From Vibrio hannami (lineage in GTDB: Bacteria; Pseudomonadota; Gammaproteobacteria; Enterobacterales; Vibrionaceae): a stretch of 64,000 nt of DNA. A program made the position numbers and the translations under genes. Of the stretch, positions 32,987-43,538 are shown in pieces; position 1 is the first letter of the stretch; each line of letters opens with the position of its first letter. Below the pieces are notes generated by a model. That model was not told the origin of the DNA and made no database searches. It saw only the letters and a program-made list of their open reading frames with translations. The stretch spans positions 372,001 to 436,000 of the forward strand of contig NZ_JARQZP010000003.1 of NCBI RefSeq assembly GCF_029589055.1, read 5' to 3'.

Positions 32987-33162
32987 ATTTCAAGAATATA
33001 TCTCTGTTAAGTCACTCGAAAATTTGTTTCGTACAATTAGTCTGATGTGACGAATAATATATTGTTCTCGTTTGTCTCAATTCGCTATCTCACTGTTTTA
33101 TCGGAATAAAACATGAGGTTCTGTTTGGGATTGTTTTGCTTTTTTCAAAGATGGGAACGAGA

Positions 33163-34790
33163 ATGAAAACAAAATCTTCAGTAATAATATTAGCAGCGTT
33201 ATTGCCTACAACGTCATGGGTTCAAGCTGCCCCTCTAACTGAAACCGTAGATTATGAACCTAGAATCATAAATGGTAGTGCAGCAGTACCTGGTGACTGG
33301 CCGTTTATTGTACCGCTGGTGTATAAAGGAGCAAATGCTTATAACGGTCAATTCTGTGGCGGCAGCCTAATCGCCAGTAAGTACGTTTTAACGGCTGCGC
33401 ATTGTTTAGACGATCTGAAGGCGAGTGATATAGAGGTTATTACTAGGATTTACGATTTGAATGATGAGTCATCAGCGACTCGTTCGGCAATAAAACAAGT
33501 TTATATACACAAAAGTTATAATATTAACGGAGCTAATAACAATGATATCGCCTTGTTAGAACTCGAACAGGAGGTAGCGCAGAATACGATAGAACTTGCA
33601 ACGACAAGTGTGTTAGCCACGGTTGGTGCCGGAGATGTTGTTTCTGTCGCGGGGTGGGGAAATACCTCAACTATATCTGATGACTACCCAAGTGTCTTAC
33701 AATCTGTTGATCTTGCGTTTGTAGATCGTAATACGTGCAAAGCATCGCCTTATCCAAGTTATGGACATATCGACGAGAGTACCATATGTGCTGGTTTTTC
33801 ATACGGTTTTCAAGATAGTTGCCAGGGAGACAGCGGCGGACCACTAGTCTTCAACGACAATGGGACTAATAAACTACTTGGTGTGGTTAGCTGGGGAATA
33901 GGCTGTGCTCAACCAAATGCCTATGGTGTGTATGCCAATGTTGCTCATTTTACTGCGAATGGCTGGATAAACGGACATACACAAATTAGTTATCCGCAAG
34001 AATTGGATCTGGGTTATATAGAGGTTGGCGGTGAGACTCTCAAAACGGTGACAATCAACAACAACCAAAACTCGGAAGCATTCAGCATTTTGTCTGTTAA
34101 TCCATCTTCGGGGGTTACTCTGGTGGATAATGGATGTGCAGCTACTCTCGGAGTATCTCAATCCTGTGAACTTACTTTTGCACTTAATCCTGACACGAAC
34201 AGCACATCAGAAAATGTTAGTTATATTACTGATCATTCAATAATGAACTCTTTTCAACTGATTTCTCATTTGTTTCAGTTGAACTAGCCGCCCCAGAACT
34301 TAGCAACAAAATCGCCATATCAAATGCGGATGTATACTCAAATAATAACCCTTGGAGAATAACATCAGAAGGAATACAGGCCGGACAGATCAATGATAAT
34401 GAAAAATCTGTCGTTGTATTGAAAAATCTACCCGAAGGAATGCTGTCATTTGACTTCAAAGTTTCATCTGAAAACCATTACGATATTGCTACTATTGAGG
34501 TAAATGGTGATGTTGTGAATACCTATTCAGGCAACACTGATTATATTTCTCGTTCAGTTTCGTTGACTCAGAATGTAAATACCGTCGCGTTTATATATGA
34601 GAAAGATGACCGTAACAGTCAATATCACGATACCTTTTATATCCGGAACATCAGGTACTCGGCTGCATCTCCGACACCATCCCCAAGCCCAACGCCAGTG
34701 AACTCTACGTCATCAGGTGGTGCAGTTTCACTTGGTATATTTATCTTGTTACTTGTTGGTATTGGATTCAGAAAGGAATCAGGAAAATGA
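33163..34790 (+). CDS. Secreted trypsin-like serine protease with GlyGly-CTERM, frameshifted
   Basis: It begins with a signal peptide (MKTKSSVIILAALLPTTSWVQAA). The S1 protease domain starts at RIINGSAAVPGDWPFIV; the triad is LTAAHC, NNNDIALLEL and CQGDSGGPL. A beta-rich domain follows, and the C-terminus SSGGAVSLGIFILLLVGIGFRKESGK has the GlyGly-CTERM pattern of a GG motif, a helix and a basic tail, which rhombosortase processes in Vibrio type II-secreted proteases (VesB-type). The frame breaks at TTTT (34251-34254); one more T restores NSFSTDFSFVSVELAAPEL and about 542 residues. A sequencing error is likely. Confidence 0.88.
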
Positions 34791-35137
34791 AGTTTAATTT
34801 AAAAACATGTCTATTGATTTTTTCGTTGTTTCTGGTTGCAGCGTGTACAGCAAACGAAGTAAATAGTTATAAAGGTGAGCCCTTAACGAAGTTTAAGGTT
34901 GTTGATGATGTAATAGTGTTTTCTGCTAAGTCTACAGGTTGTAGTAGCAATGAGGACTTTATTCTGGTTAAAGATGATGATTCTGAATCTAAGGTTTATG
35001 TGAAGCGAGCCAAGCCGGATATGTGTAGACGTTCTCCATATATCAAGAAATTTCAACTTTCACTGGATCAAGAATTAAGGGGAAAACCGCTTATTATTCT
35101 CAACCCTCATTTGGATGTGGATAGTTTCAAAAAATAA
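34787..35137 (+). CDS. Small lipoprotein
   Basis: A 116-residue protein. MKFNLKTCLLIFSLFLVAAC is a lipoprotein signal peptide with lipobox LVAAC, giving a lipidated Cys at residue 20. The mature part includes FKVVDDVIVFSAKSTGCSSNEDFILVKDDD and PDMCRRSPYIKKFQLSLDQELRGKPLIILNP. There are two further cysteines. The ATG overlaps the protease stop (ATGA), so it is co-expressed with the protease and could be an accessory or an inhibitor; the family is unknown to me. Confidence 0.7.
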   Translation: MKFNLKTCLLIFSLFLVAACTANEVNSYKGEPLTKFKVVDDVIVFSAKSTGCSSNEDFILVKDDDSESKVYVKRAKPDMCRRSPYIKKFQLSLDQELRGKPLIILNPHLDVDSFKK

Positions 35138-35160
35138 ACAGACATTTATAAAAAACTAAT

Positions 35161-35185
35161 GAGAGGCCTGCAATAGCGGCCTCTC
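35161..35185. terminator. Hairpin between lipoprotein gene and tkt
   Basis: GAGAGGCC (35161-35168) pairs with GGCCTCTC (35178-35185), between convergent genes. The flanking A/T content fits a bidirectional terminator. Confidence 0.75.
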
Positions 35186-35202
35186 TTAAAGCAGTACAGC
35201 TA

Positions 35203-37193
35203 TTAAGCCAGTACTTCTTTCGCTTTCTCTACTGCGTTTTCAACAGTGAAGCCAAACATCTTGAATAGCTCACCCGCTGGTGCAGATTCACCGAAGGTTG
35301 TCATACCGATGATACGGCCGTCGAAACCAACGTACTTGTACCAGTAGTCTGCGATACCCGCTTCGATAGCAACGCGAGCCGTCACGTCAGAAGGCAGTAC
35401 AGATTCACGGTACTCAGCGTCTTGCGCGTCGAATACGTCAGTTGCAGGCATAGATACTACGCGTACCTTCTTACCTTCTGCCGTTAGTACTGCTGCAGCT
35501 TCAACAGCTAACTCAACTTCAGAACCCGTTGCGATAAAGATAAGCTCTGGCTTGCCATCACAATCTTTCAGTACGTATGCACCTTTAGCAATGTTTGCTA
35601 CCTGCTCTGCATCACGCTCTTGCTGTGCAAGGTTCTGACGAGAGAAGATAAGAGAAGTAGGACCATCTTTACGCTCAATCGCGTATTTCCATGCTACTGC
35701 AGATTCAACCTGGTCACATGGACGCCATGTGCTCATGTTTGGCGTTACACGCAGTGAAGCGATTTGCTCAACAGGCTGGTGCGTAGGACCATCTTCACCC
35801 AGACCTATTGAGTCGTGAGTGTAAACCTGGATGTTCTGCACCTTCATCAGTGCCGCCATACGCATTGCGTTACGCGCGTATTCCATAAACATCAGGAAGG
35901 TTGCACCGTAAGGAACAAAACCGCCGTGAAGGGCAATACCGTTCATGATAGCGGTCATACCAAATTCACGTACACCGTAGTGGATGTAGTTACCAGAGAA
36001 GTCTTCGCGAGTTAGCGACTTAGAGCCAGACCACATAGTCAGGTTTGAAGGCGCAAGATCAGCAGAGCCACCCATGAATTCTGGCAGCATTGCACCGAAC
36101 GCTTCTAGTGCGTTCTGAGATGCTTTACGTGATGCGATGTTTGCTGGGTTTGCCTGAAGGTCTGCAATGATTGCCGATGCTTTCTCTTCCCACTCAGCAG
36201 GAAGTTCACCGTTTACACGACGTTTAAACTCAGCTGCAAGCTCTGGGTAAGCCGCTGCGTATGCTTCAAATTTCGCATTCCAGTCTGCTTCTTTTGCTGC
36301 GCCCGCTTCTTTTGCATCCCACGCTTCTGCGATATCAGCAGGGATTTCAAATGGACCGTGCTCCCAACCAAGGAATTCACGCGCTGCTGCGATTTCTTCA
36401 TGGCCTAGTGGTGCGCCGTGACAATCGTGAGAGCCAGACTTGTTAGGAGAACCAAAACCGATGATAGTCTTAGTACAGATAAGTGTTGGACGTGGGTCTG
36501 CTTTCGCTGCGATGATAGCGGCATCGATAGCTGCTGCATCGTGGCCGTCAACGGCTGGGATTACATGCCAGCCGTACGCTTCAAAACGCTTAGGTGTGTC
36601 ATCAGCAAACCAGCCTTCAACGTGACCATCGATAGAGATACCGTTGTCATCCCAGAATGCGATTAGCTTACCAAGGCCTAGAGTACCAGCCAGAGAACAT
36701 GCTTCGTGAGAAACACCTTCCATCAGACAGCCGTCACCCATAAATGCATAGGTGTAGTGGTCTACGATGTCGTGACCTTCTTTGTTGAACTGCTCAGCAA
36801 GAGAACGCTCAGCCATCGCCATACCAACAGCGTTAGTAATACCCTGGCCTAGTGGACCAGTTGTTGTTTCAACACCAGGGGCGTAACCATATTCTGGGTG
36901 GCCCGGAGTTTTGGAGTGTAGCTGACGGAAGTTCTTCAGGTCATCAATAGACAGCTCGTAGCCAGTCAGGTGAAGCAGAGGTAAATCAGCATTGAGCCGT
37001 GGCCGTTTGACAGAATAAAGCGGTCGCGGTCAGCCCACTCTGGGTTTTGTGGATTGTGGTTCATGTGGCCGCGCCATAGTACTTCGGCGATATCAGCCAT
37101 ACCCATAGGTGCACCTGGGTGACCAGAGTTTGCTTGTTGAACACCATCCATGCTTAGTGCGCGGATTGCATTGGCAAGTTGTTTACGTTCCAT
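35203..37193 (-). CDS. tkt: Transketolase, frameshifted
   Basis: Thiamine-diphosphate enzyme of the non-oxidative pentose phosphate pathway. The N-terminal part has [20 protein letters not shown] and [12 protein letters not shown]; the rest has [15 protein letters not shown] (cofactor-binding GDG) and [14 protein letters not shown]. Near 36980 the minus strand reads ATTTACCTCTGC where ATTTACTCTCTGC is expected; adding one base restores MLIYSLLHL and the linker up to [14 protein letters not shown], giving 663 residues, the normal size. A real loss would remove this enzyme unless another copy exists, so a sequence error is more likely. It is downstream of tal. Confidence 0.92.
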
Positions 37194-37284
37194 AATGAAA
37201 TTTTTCCGATAGGATTAAATTGAACAAATTTGTTTGGTTAAAGGTAACAGAACGAGCTTCGCTCTACAGGTTACAGGAAGATCG

Positions 37285-37321
37285 CCCGTAACCCGTAACC
37301 CGTAACCCGTAACCCGTAACC
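37285..37321. repeat. Tandem heptanucleotide repeat (CCCGTAA)x5
   Basis: Five perfect copies of CCCGTAA followed by CC, in the 135-bp gap between tal and tkt. Read on the coding (minus) strand it is GGTTACG repeats. Related GTTAC-like words (GGTTACAGG at 37269, GGTAACAG at 37244) flank it. It is a simple sequence repeat prone to slipped-strand change of length. Confidence 0.9.
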
Positions 37322-37328
37322 TAAAACC

Positions 37329-38279
37329 TTAAAGCTTAGCTTCGATCATGTCTTCCAGCTTGCCTTGGTCGATAGCGAAGTTGCGGATACCTTCAGCAAG
37401 CTTTTCTACAGCCATCGCGTCCTGGTTGTGTTCCCACAGGAATTCTGCCTGAGTCATCGCCGCTGGGCGCTCTTTCTTATCTGTTGCTGCTACTAGTTTG
37501 GTTTCTACTTCACCTTCAGCCGCTTCAAGGTCAGCCAGTAACTGAGGAGCGATAGTTAGGCGGTCACAACCTGCAAGTTCAAGGATCTCACCAATGTTAC
37601 GGAAGCTCGCGCCCATAACAACAGTGTCATAACCGTGCTCTTTGTAGTAGTTGTAAATAGTCGTTACAGATAGCACACCTGGATCTTCAGCTGCTTCAAA
37701 ATCACGACCTTCTTTCGCTTTATACCAGTCCATAATACGGCCAACGAAAGGAGAGATTAGGAATGCGCCAGCTTCAGCACATGCGCGAGCCTGAGCAAAT
37801 GAGAATAGAAGAGTCAGGTTACAGTTAATGCCTTCTTTTTCCAGGATCTCCGCAGCACGAATACCTTCCCAGGTAGAAGCAAGCTTGATAAGGATGCGAT
37901 CGTTCGCAATGCCTGCATCGTTGTACATTTTTACAAGCTTACGCGCTTTTTCAACACTTGCTTCAGTGTTGTAAGAAAGACGTGCATCGACCTCAGTTGA
38001 AATTCGGCCAGGAATTGTGGTCAGGATCTCTTTACCAATGTTTACCGCTAGCATGTCACAAGCGTTTTGTACTTGTGTCGCCTTGTCGCCGCTCTGAGCT
38101 TTAGCGTACTCAACAGCGTTATCGATAAGTGGGGCGTAATCTGCAATTTGAGCAGCCTTTAGAATCAGAGAAGGGTTAGTTGTAGCATCTTCTGGCTGGT
38201 ACTTACGGATTGCTTCGATATCACCGGTGTCTGCCACTACGGTTGTTACTTTGCGAAGCTGGGCTAGTTTGTTGCTCAT
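37329..38279 (-). CDS. tal: Transaldolase
   Basis: A 316-residue class I aldolase of the pentose phosphate pathway, the standard length for TalB-type enzymes. [10 protein letters not shown] near the N-terminus, the Schiff-base lysine in [12 protein letters not shown] (about residue 131), [30 protein letters not shown] and [11 protein letters not shown] are all intact. It lies upstream of tkt in the same direction, with a heptamer repeat in between, and is divergent from a SorC-type regulator. Confidence 0.96.
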   Translation of the reverse strand: MSNKLAQLRKVTTVVADTGDIEAIRKYQPEDATTNPSLILKAAQIADYAPLIDNAVEYAKAQSGDKATQVQNACDMLAVNIGKEILTTIPGRISTEVDARLSYNTEASVEKARKLVKMYNDAGIANDRILIKLASTWEGIRAAEILEKEGINCNLTLLFSFAQARACAEAGAFLISPFVGRIMDWYKAKEGRDFEAAEDPGVLSVTTIYNYYKEHGYDTVVMGASFRNIGEILELAGCDRLTIAPQLLADLEAAEGEVETKLVAATDKKERPAAMTQAEFLWEHNQDAMAVEKLAEGIRNFAIDQGKLEDMIEAKL

Positions 38280-38704
38280 TGTGATGATCCTATTTCGTTG
38301 GGTGCTAATTCCTGCTCATTTGTTTCGTAACCAGACATTCGCTTACTAGATTTAGTGAAAGAATTTCTGCCCTAAACAAATGTAACGTGAACATATGACT
38401 CATGCTTGAGTAATTGATGCATCCAAATTAGCGTATTTAGATAGGAAGTCAATCATCAAAAGTCATTAAAGGTGACATTTATCAACTTTCTGCAAAATTT
38501 GATAAAGCCATACCAAATATAAACGTTTGCAGTGTTTTGTCTTACTTATATTTCAGACATAATAAGAGAAAATGAAGTGCGAGCATATGTGTTTACCATG
38601 ATCAAATGTAATGGTGGTGAGCGGGTAATACAAATGTAATAATCGTGAGCAACTGAACAATATGCAGGGTACTTGAGTATATTAATATGGAAAAGAGCGA
38701 AATT
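38280..38704. promoter_or_regulatory. Divergent control region between tal and the SorC regulator
   Basis: This 425-bp AT-rich gap has no gene. It should hold the promoters of tal (leftward) and of the regulator (rightward). ATAAACGTTTGCAG near 38520 has an AACGTT palindrome core that could be a sugar-regulator site. I cannot fix the promoters. Confidence 0.4.
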
Positions 38705-39684
38705 ATGAGTAATGTGCCTAGCAATATCTCGCAAGAAGACTCCGATTTACTAACTGAGATCTCAGTGGCTTATTACCAAGATGGTGCGACGCAGGAAGAG
38801 ATCTCTAAGAAGTTTGCAATATCCCGGGCGAAAGTTGGGCGTATGCTAAAGCAGGCTCGTGACGAAGGTATTGTTGAAATCACCGTTAAATACCACCCGG
38901 TATTCAGTGCGAAGATCGAGCAACGTTTGATCGAGAGGTTTGGGGTAAAAAGAGCACTTATCGCTTTAGATCAGCCAAATGAAGAACTGCAAAGAAGCCA
39001 GGTGTCAGGATTGGTTTCTAATTATTTATCCAGCACCTTAAAAGACGGCATGGTGGTCACAGTTGGGCAAGGCCGGAATGTTTCTTCAGTTGCTCACTAC
39101 GTTGGAGTGATCCCCCTAGAGATTGTAAGTTTGTTTGTGGTATTGGCGGAATACACCCTAGGGGAGGGATGTTTAATGCTGATCATATCTGCCGTCAGTT
39201 AGCAAAAAAATATGGCGGCACTTCAGAAACGCTATACGCGCCTGCTTATGCTGAGAACAGAGAGCAGAAAGAAGTATTTATGCAGAATACCACGGTGAAA
39301 CAAACCTTAGATCTGGCGCGCAAAGCGGATATGGCTCTAGTGGGAATAGGCGATATGAGTGAAAACAGCTACATGGTTGATTTAGGCTGGTTCACTCCAG
39401 ACGAGGTAGTTCAATCCCGTCTCCATCAAGGAGTTGTAGGTGACTTCGCTGGATACGACTTTTTTGATATTAAAGGTCAGACCGCTAATACGGTAATGAG
39501 CGACAGAGTTATTGGATTGAGTATCGAAGAGTTTCGACCTATTTCTGAGGTGATAGCTATCGCAGCAGAAAACAGCAAACCTTTGGCTTTACTGGGAGCT
39601 CTAAGAACAGGGGTGATCGATGTGTTGGCGACTAGCGTAAGTAACGCACTAACAGTGTTAAACCTGGATGAGCAAATGCGTTAG
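38705..39684 (+). CDS. SorC/DeoR-type sugar-binding transcriptional regulator, frameshifted
   Basis: The N-terminal helix-turn-helix is DGATQEEISKKFAISRAKVGRMLKQARDEGIVEI, and the sugar-binding domain includes MVVTVGQGRNVSSVAHYV and later MALVGIGDMSENSYMVDLGWF and VLATSVSNALTVLNL. The frame is lost at CCCCC (39112-39116): adding one C restores GVIPPRDCKFVCGIGGIHPRGG and a 326-residue protein. SorC-type regulators respond to phosphorylated sugars; this one faces tal-tkt and probably controls them. Start at ATG 38705 or the upstream ATG at 38687. Confidence 0.85.
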
Positions 39685-39699
39685 TACTGCTCAACTAAG

Positions 39700-39870
39700 T
39701 TATGCATTAACATTTTTTTGTTTCCAGACAGCAAGCTGGATCCATACCGATTCTAGCTCTGACAACTCTTCCCTCGTTAAAATTGCCACACCAGAGTCGT
39801 TTGCTTTGGTGTAGGCATCACCTAACTTTGAGTAAAAATCTTTTTTTAACTGAGAAACTACGGCATCCAT
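39700..39870 (-). CDS. Small conserved-looking protein (56 residues)
   Basis: It starts MDAVVSQLKKDFYSKLGDAY and contains LTREELSELESVWIQLAVWKQKN before the stop. The composition is normal for a soluble helical protein with a helix rich in Glu and Leu. It fills the gap between the SorC regulator gene and moeB, convergent with the former. The family is unknown; the coding call rests on length, composition and the free space. Confidence 0.5.
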   Translation of the reverse strand: MDAVVSQLKKDFYSKLGDAYTKANDSGVAILTREELSELESVWIQLAVWKQKNVNA

Positions 39871-40036
39871 CTTTAGTACTCAATAAATGATTGAATTCAC
39901 GAATACAGTTAGGATGCCACCCATGAAAGATCAATCAAACTCTTAGCGAAAATACATGGCATGGATCACATAAATAATTCTAAAGTGTATCAACTTTAAG
40001 AAAGTAGCTCAGTTAAATTGATTGTTAGTATAAATA

Positions 40037-40786
40037 TTAACCACCACAAATCACGCAGGAGCTATTTTTCATTAGATTCATCTCCCGCCAACTCATCGTC
40101 ATAGCGTCAAGAATTAGAAGCTTTCCAGATACCGTTGTTCCTAGATCTGAAATGATCTTTATTGCTTCCATAGCCTGGGTCGCGCCTACGATACCTACAA
40201 CGGGCGCCATTATGCCTGCTTCTACACAAGTTAGCGCATTTGAACCAAATAGAGCACTTAAGCACTCATAGCACGGTTCATCATCTTTATAGGTAAAGAC
40301 GCTAATTTGCCCCTCCATTCGAATAGCTGCGCCTGATACTAGAGGCGTTTTAGTCGAATAGCATAGTTTGTTCAGTTGGTTTCTTGTATCCACATTATCA
40401 GTAGCATCCAAAACAACGGTATGTTTAGCGATTAACTGGGCAAGTTCGTCGTCGTTCAACCTTTTGTCTATGGTGTTGATAGTAATGTTTGGATTGAGAT
40501 TTCTAAGAGATAGAGCTGCAGACTCCACTTTTTTCATGCCAATGGTTGAATCTGAATGGAGCACTTGTCTTTGAAGGTTGGACAGTTCAACAATATCAAA
40601 GTCTACAAGAGTGATTGTTCCAACTCCGGCTGTTGCGAGATATTGGCTGGAAGCGCAACCAAGTCCACCTGCACCAATTATTAGAACTGATCCTTGTTTG
40701 AGGGCCTCCTGGCCCTCAAAGTCGAACTCTTTAAGTATGATCTGCCTGTTGTATCTCAGCATCTCTTTATCAGAGAGAATATCCAC
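40037..40786 (-). CDS. moeB: Molybdopterin-synthase adenylyltransferase MoeB
   Basis: A 249-residue E1-like enzyme that adenylates the C-terminus of MoaD for sulfur loading during molybdenum cofactor synthesis. VLIIGAGGLGCASSQYLATAGVGTITLVDFD is the ATP-binding Rossmann motif, NLQRQVLH follows, and zinc-binding Cys pairs occur at CYECL and CVICGG. The GTG at 40786, eight bases after GAGG, gives exactly the E. coli MoeB length; the frame upstream overlaps moeA. It lies 13 bp downstream of moeA. Confidence 0.93.
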   Translation of the reverse strand: MDILSDKEMLRYNRQIILKEFDFEGQEALKQGSVLIIGAGGLGCASSQYLATAGVGTITLVDFDIVELSNLQRQVLHSDSTIGMKKVESAALSLRNLNPNITINTIDKRLNDDELAQLIAKHTVVLDATDNVDTRNQLNKLCYSTKTPLVSGAAIRMEGQISVFTYKDDEPCYECLSALFGSNALTCVEAGIMAPVVGIVGATQAMEAIKIISDLGTTVSGKLLILDAMTMSWREMNLMKNSSCVICGG

Positions 40787-40799
40787 GTTTATACCTCGT

Positions 40800-42035
40800 T
40801 TAATAAAGAGTGGATTTAAATAGTTCGATTTGAACGGTTTCGCCCACTTCAACGCGGCCACGATCTTGTTCCAGTACCACGAAGCAGTTTGCCAGACTCA
40901 TTGAGCGGAATGCGCCAGAACTCTGGTTGCCTGTTGTTTCAACAACCAGTTGGCCGTTCTCTACGGAAAAAACTCCGCGCTGATAGTCTGTTCGGCCGGT
41001 TTTTTTCTTGAATGCCGATTTGGTAATCGCTGGCAGTGATACTGGTGCCGTCCACTCAGTTTCACCAGATAATTTCGCTAGTAGTGGTTGGACAAATACA
41101 TAGTTAGTAATGGCAGCCGAAACAGGGTTGCCCGGTAGACCGCAGAAAATTGCGTCTTCAAGCTTACCAAAAGCAAAAGGTTTACCAGGCTTAATGGCTA
41201 TTTTCCAAAAACCTATTTCGCCTATCTCTTCTAATATATCTTTAGTGTAATCGGCTTCACCTACACTCACGCCACCAGAAGTGATCACAACATCGGCTAG
41301 GTCCTGTGCATTTAAGAAGGTTTCCTTTAGTTTTTCTGGTATATCAGGAATAACGCCAAGATCGATGCCTTCGCAACCAAACTTCTCAACAAGTACTTTT
41401 AACCCATATCGATTGCTGTCATAGATTTGTCCTTCTTCAAGTGATTCGCCAAGCTTTCTTAGCTCATCACCTGTCGAGAAAAATGCGACTTTAGGTTTTT
41501 CAAACACTGATACGTGACTGACGCCCAAAGAGGCAATCATAGGAATATCACGAGGAGTCAACCGGCTACCTTTTTTGAGTACCAAATCACCTTTGCTGAT
41601 ATCATCACCAGTTGGACGGATATTGTTGCCAGGCTTAACATCTGTTTTATTGAACTGAATACCTTCATCAGTCACGGTTGTGTCTTCTTGCATGATGACA
41701 GCGTCACATTGATCTGGAATTTTAGCACCAGTCATTATTCTGATGCATGTTCCTTCAGGCCATTCTCCATCAAAAGGTTGACCTGCGAAAGATTTACCCG
41801 CTAGCGGTAATACGTTGTTTCTAGCCAAATCACTGCGACGAACCGCATAGCCATCCATCGCGGAGTTATCAAAAGGAGGGACAAATAGCGGAGACAAAAT
41901 GTCTTCTGCTAACACGTATCCAGTTGCGTGTTCTAACGGGGTTGATTTAGAAGTTAGTTTTGGCTCAACGCTTGAAAGCATCTTTTCCAATGCATCTTTT
42001 ATTGGCATCAATCCTGGAGTATCACAGCAACCCAT
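40800..42035 (-). CDS. moeA: Molybdopterin molybdenumtransferase MoeA
   Basis: A 411-residue enzyme, the same length as E. coli MoeA, that inserts molybdate into adenylated molybdopterin. MDGYAVRRSDL, GTCIRIMTGAKIPDQCDAVIMQED, VITSGGVSVGEADYTKDIL and FCGLPGNPVSAAITNYVFV are diagnostic. The unusual N-terminus MGCCDTPG is Cys-rich and typical of Vibrio homologues. First gene of a moeA-moeB operon, divergent from folE. Confidence 0.95.
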   Translation of the reverse strand: MGCCDTPGLMPIKDALEKMLSSVEPKLTSKSTPLEHATGYVLAEDILSPLFVPPFDNSAMDGYAVRRSDLARNNVLPLAGKSFAGQPFDGEWPEGTCIRIMTGAKIPDQCDAVIMQEDTTVTDEGIQFNKTDVKPGNNIRPTGDDISKGDLVLKKGSRLTPRDIPMIASLGVSHVSVFEKPKVAFFSTGDELRKLGESLEEGQIYDSNRYGLKVLVEKFGCEGIDLGVIPDIPEKLKETFLNAQDLADVVITSGGVSVGEADYTKDILEEIGEIGFWKIAIKPGKPFAFGKLEDAIFCGLPGNPVSAAITNYVFVQPLLAKLSGETEWTAPVSLPAITKSAFKKKTGRTDYQRGVFSVENGQLVVETTGNQSSGAFRSMSLANCFVVLEQDRGRVEVGETVQIELFKSTLY

Positions 42036-42280
42036 AGTTCTTCCTTTCGTTCAAATCGTTATTTTGATCATAGATAAATCGGGGTAAAGAACAATAACAC
42101 ACATTTATGGGGGACCGTATGTTGTATGATTCACAGATCCAGACGACCGGTTATAAATCCACCGGGAGATGCAATAAAAAGGTCAATTGCTACCGGAAAT
42201 AGATGTATTTCTCATAGAATGCGAGTATTCTTGTCAGCCGCTCTGAGCGAATACGAAAAAAGCAACAAGGGGAATTATTG

Positions 42281-42934
42281 ATGTCGGAAATTAGCGAATC
42301 AGCGAAGTTGGTTAAAGATGCGCTAGAAACATGTGGCCTTGAAACGCCAATGAGTCCTAACGACATTAGCCGTGAAGATAAAAAACTCAAAATAGAACAC
42401 CACATGCGAGAGGTGTTAAAACTGCTTGAGTTGGACCTAACAGACGACAGTCTGGAAGAAACACCAGGGCGTATAGCAAAAATGTATGTCGATGAAGTGT
42501 TTTCCGGTCTAGATTACAAGAACTTCCCTAAGATCACGGTTATCGAAAATAAGATGAATGTGAGTGAGATGGTTCGCGTTAAAGATATCACCGTAACAAG
42601 TACGTGTGAGCACCATCTTGTGACAATCGATGGCAAAGCAGCAGTTGCCTATATTCCGAGAGGAAAAATTATCGGTCTGTCGAAGATCAATCGTATCGTG
42701 CGCTTTTTTGCTCAGAGACCGCAGGTTCAGGAAAGGATGACACAGCAAATTTTGGTAGCGTTGCAGGCTCTATTAGAGTCAGATGATGTTGCGGTGACCA
42801 TTGACGCTACTCATTATTGTGTGAAATCACGTGGTGTCATGGATGCAACCAGTGAAACGACAACAACAGCCTTAGGTGGGATTTTTAAATCGAATCCTGC
42901 TACCAGACATGAGTTTTTGCACGGTCTTAGATAA
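42281..42934 (+). CDS. folE: GTP cyclohydrolase I FolE
   Basis: A 217-residue enzyme converting GTP to 7,8-dihydroneopterin triphosphate, the first step of folate synthesis. The zinc/active-site block [31 protein letters not shown], then [17 protein letters not shown] and [23 protein letters not shown] are clear. The ATG at 42281 is preferred over the TTG before it; AAGGGG is upstream. It is divergent from moeA with about 245 bp between, which should contain both promoters. A strong hairpin follows. Confidence 0.96.
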   Translation: MSEISESAKLVKDALETCGLETPMSPNDISREDKKLKIEHHMREVLKLLELDLTDDSLEETPGRIAKMYVDEVFSGLDYKNFPKITVIENKMNVSEMVRVKDITVTSTCEHHLVTIDGKAAVAYIPRGKIIGLSKINRIVRFFAQRPQVQERMTQQILVALQALLESDDVAVTIDATHYCVKSRGVMDATSETTTTALGGIFKSNPATRHEFLHGLR

Positions 42935-42952
42935 CGTATTCCTTGATAAGAA

Positions 42953-42978
42953 AGAGCCCCGCTAAAATGCGGGGCTCT
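42953..42978. terminator. Rho-independent terminator after folE
   Basis: AGAGCCCCGC, loop TAAAAT, GCGGGGCTCT (10-bp perfect stem), followed by TATTT. It lies between convergent folE and tmaR and can serve both. Confidence 0.9.
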
Positions 42979-42997
42979 TATTTAGAAACGGCTCAAA

Positions 42998-43312
42998 TTA
43001 CTTTTTACCTTGAGCTTGCTTATCTTCTTCCGTTAGTTCGCGAATGCGACGGCTAATGTCACGGCGAGCTTTAGAAATCTCAGCACTCTTGATGATGTGA
43101 TCATCAACACGATCTTCGTAATCGGCTTTCATGTTTTTGATGATAAGTACGATTTCGTCATGAGACATTTCAGGCTTGATATAGTCAAGCAGGTTTTCCA
43201 GAAGTTCAACACGCTTAGTGTTGTCACGAACCTTCTTATCATTGTCTTGTAGTTCACGCTTAAGTTTGTTTTTACGGCGTGCCTGATTAACGATTTCAAA
43301 TACGTTTTTCAT
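42998..43312 (-). CDS. tmaR: TmaR/YeeX (DUF496) pole-localising protein
   Basis: A 104-residue highly charged, coiled-coil protein. [21 protein letters not shown] at the start and [45 protein letters not shown] in the middle are the DUF496/YeeX signature. In E. coli the protein (TmaR) clusters at the pole and controls localisation of PTS Enzyme I. It stands alone between folE and yceH. Confidence 0.9.
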   Translation of the reverse strand: MKNVFEIVNQARRKNKLKRELQDNDKKVRDNTKRVELLENLLDYIKPEMSHDEIVLIIKNMKADYEDRVDDHIIKSAEISKARRDISRRIRELTEEDKQAQGKK

Positions 43313-43538
43313 TTTACTTTCCTAATTCAATAGCTCTACTTTGATTAAAGCACATCACTTGTTGGGAATACAGCATAAAGATCAATTGCTTCTCGGTGTC
43401 GCTACATTTTTAACCAGATAAATCAAATTGCTCTTTTTCAGCGTGTGTTGCAAAAGGAGTGTGAGACACTCAAATGACATTAAAGTGATAAGGTTTATAA
43501 TTATTTATAATTACTCAAAAAATAAAAAGGAAAAGAGT

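Noticed and set aside
37285..37321. Tandem repeat as a CRISPR array
   Set aside because: The 7-bp units are directly joined without spacers, and there are no cas genes in the window.
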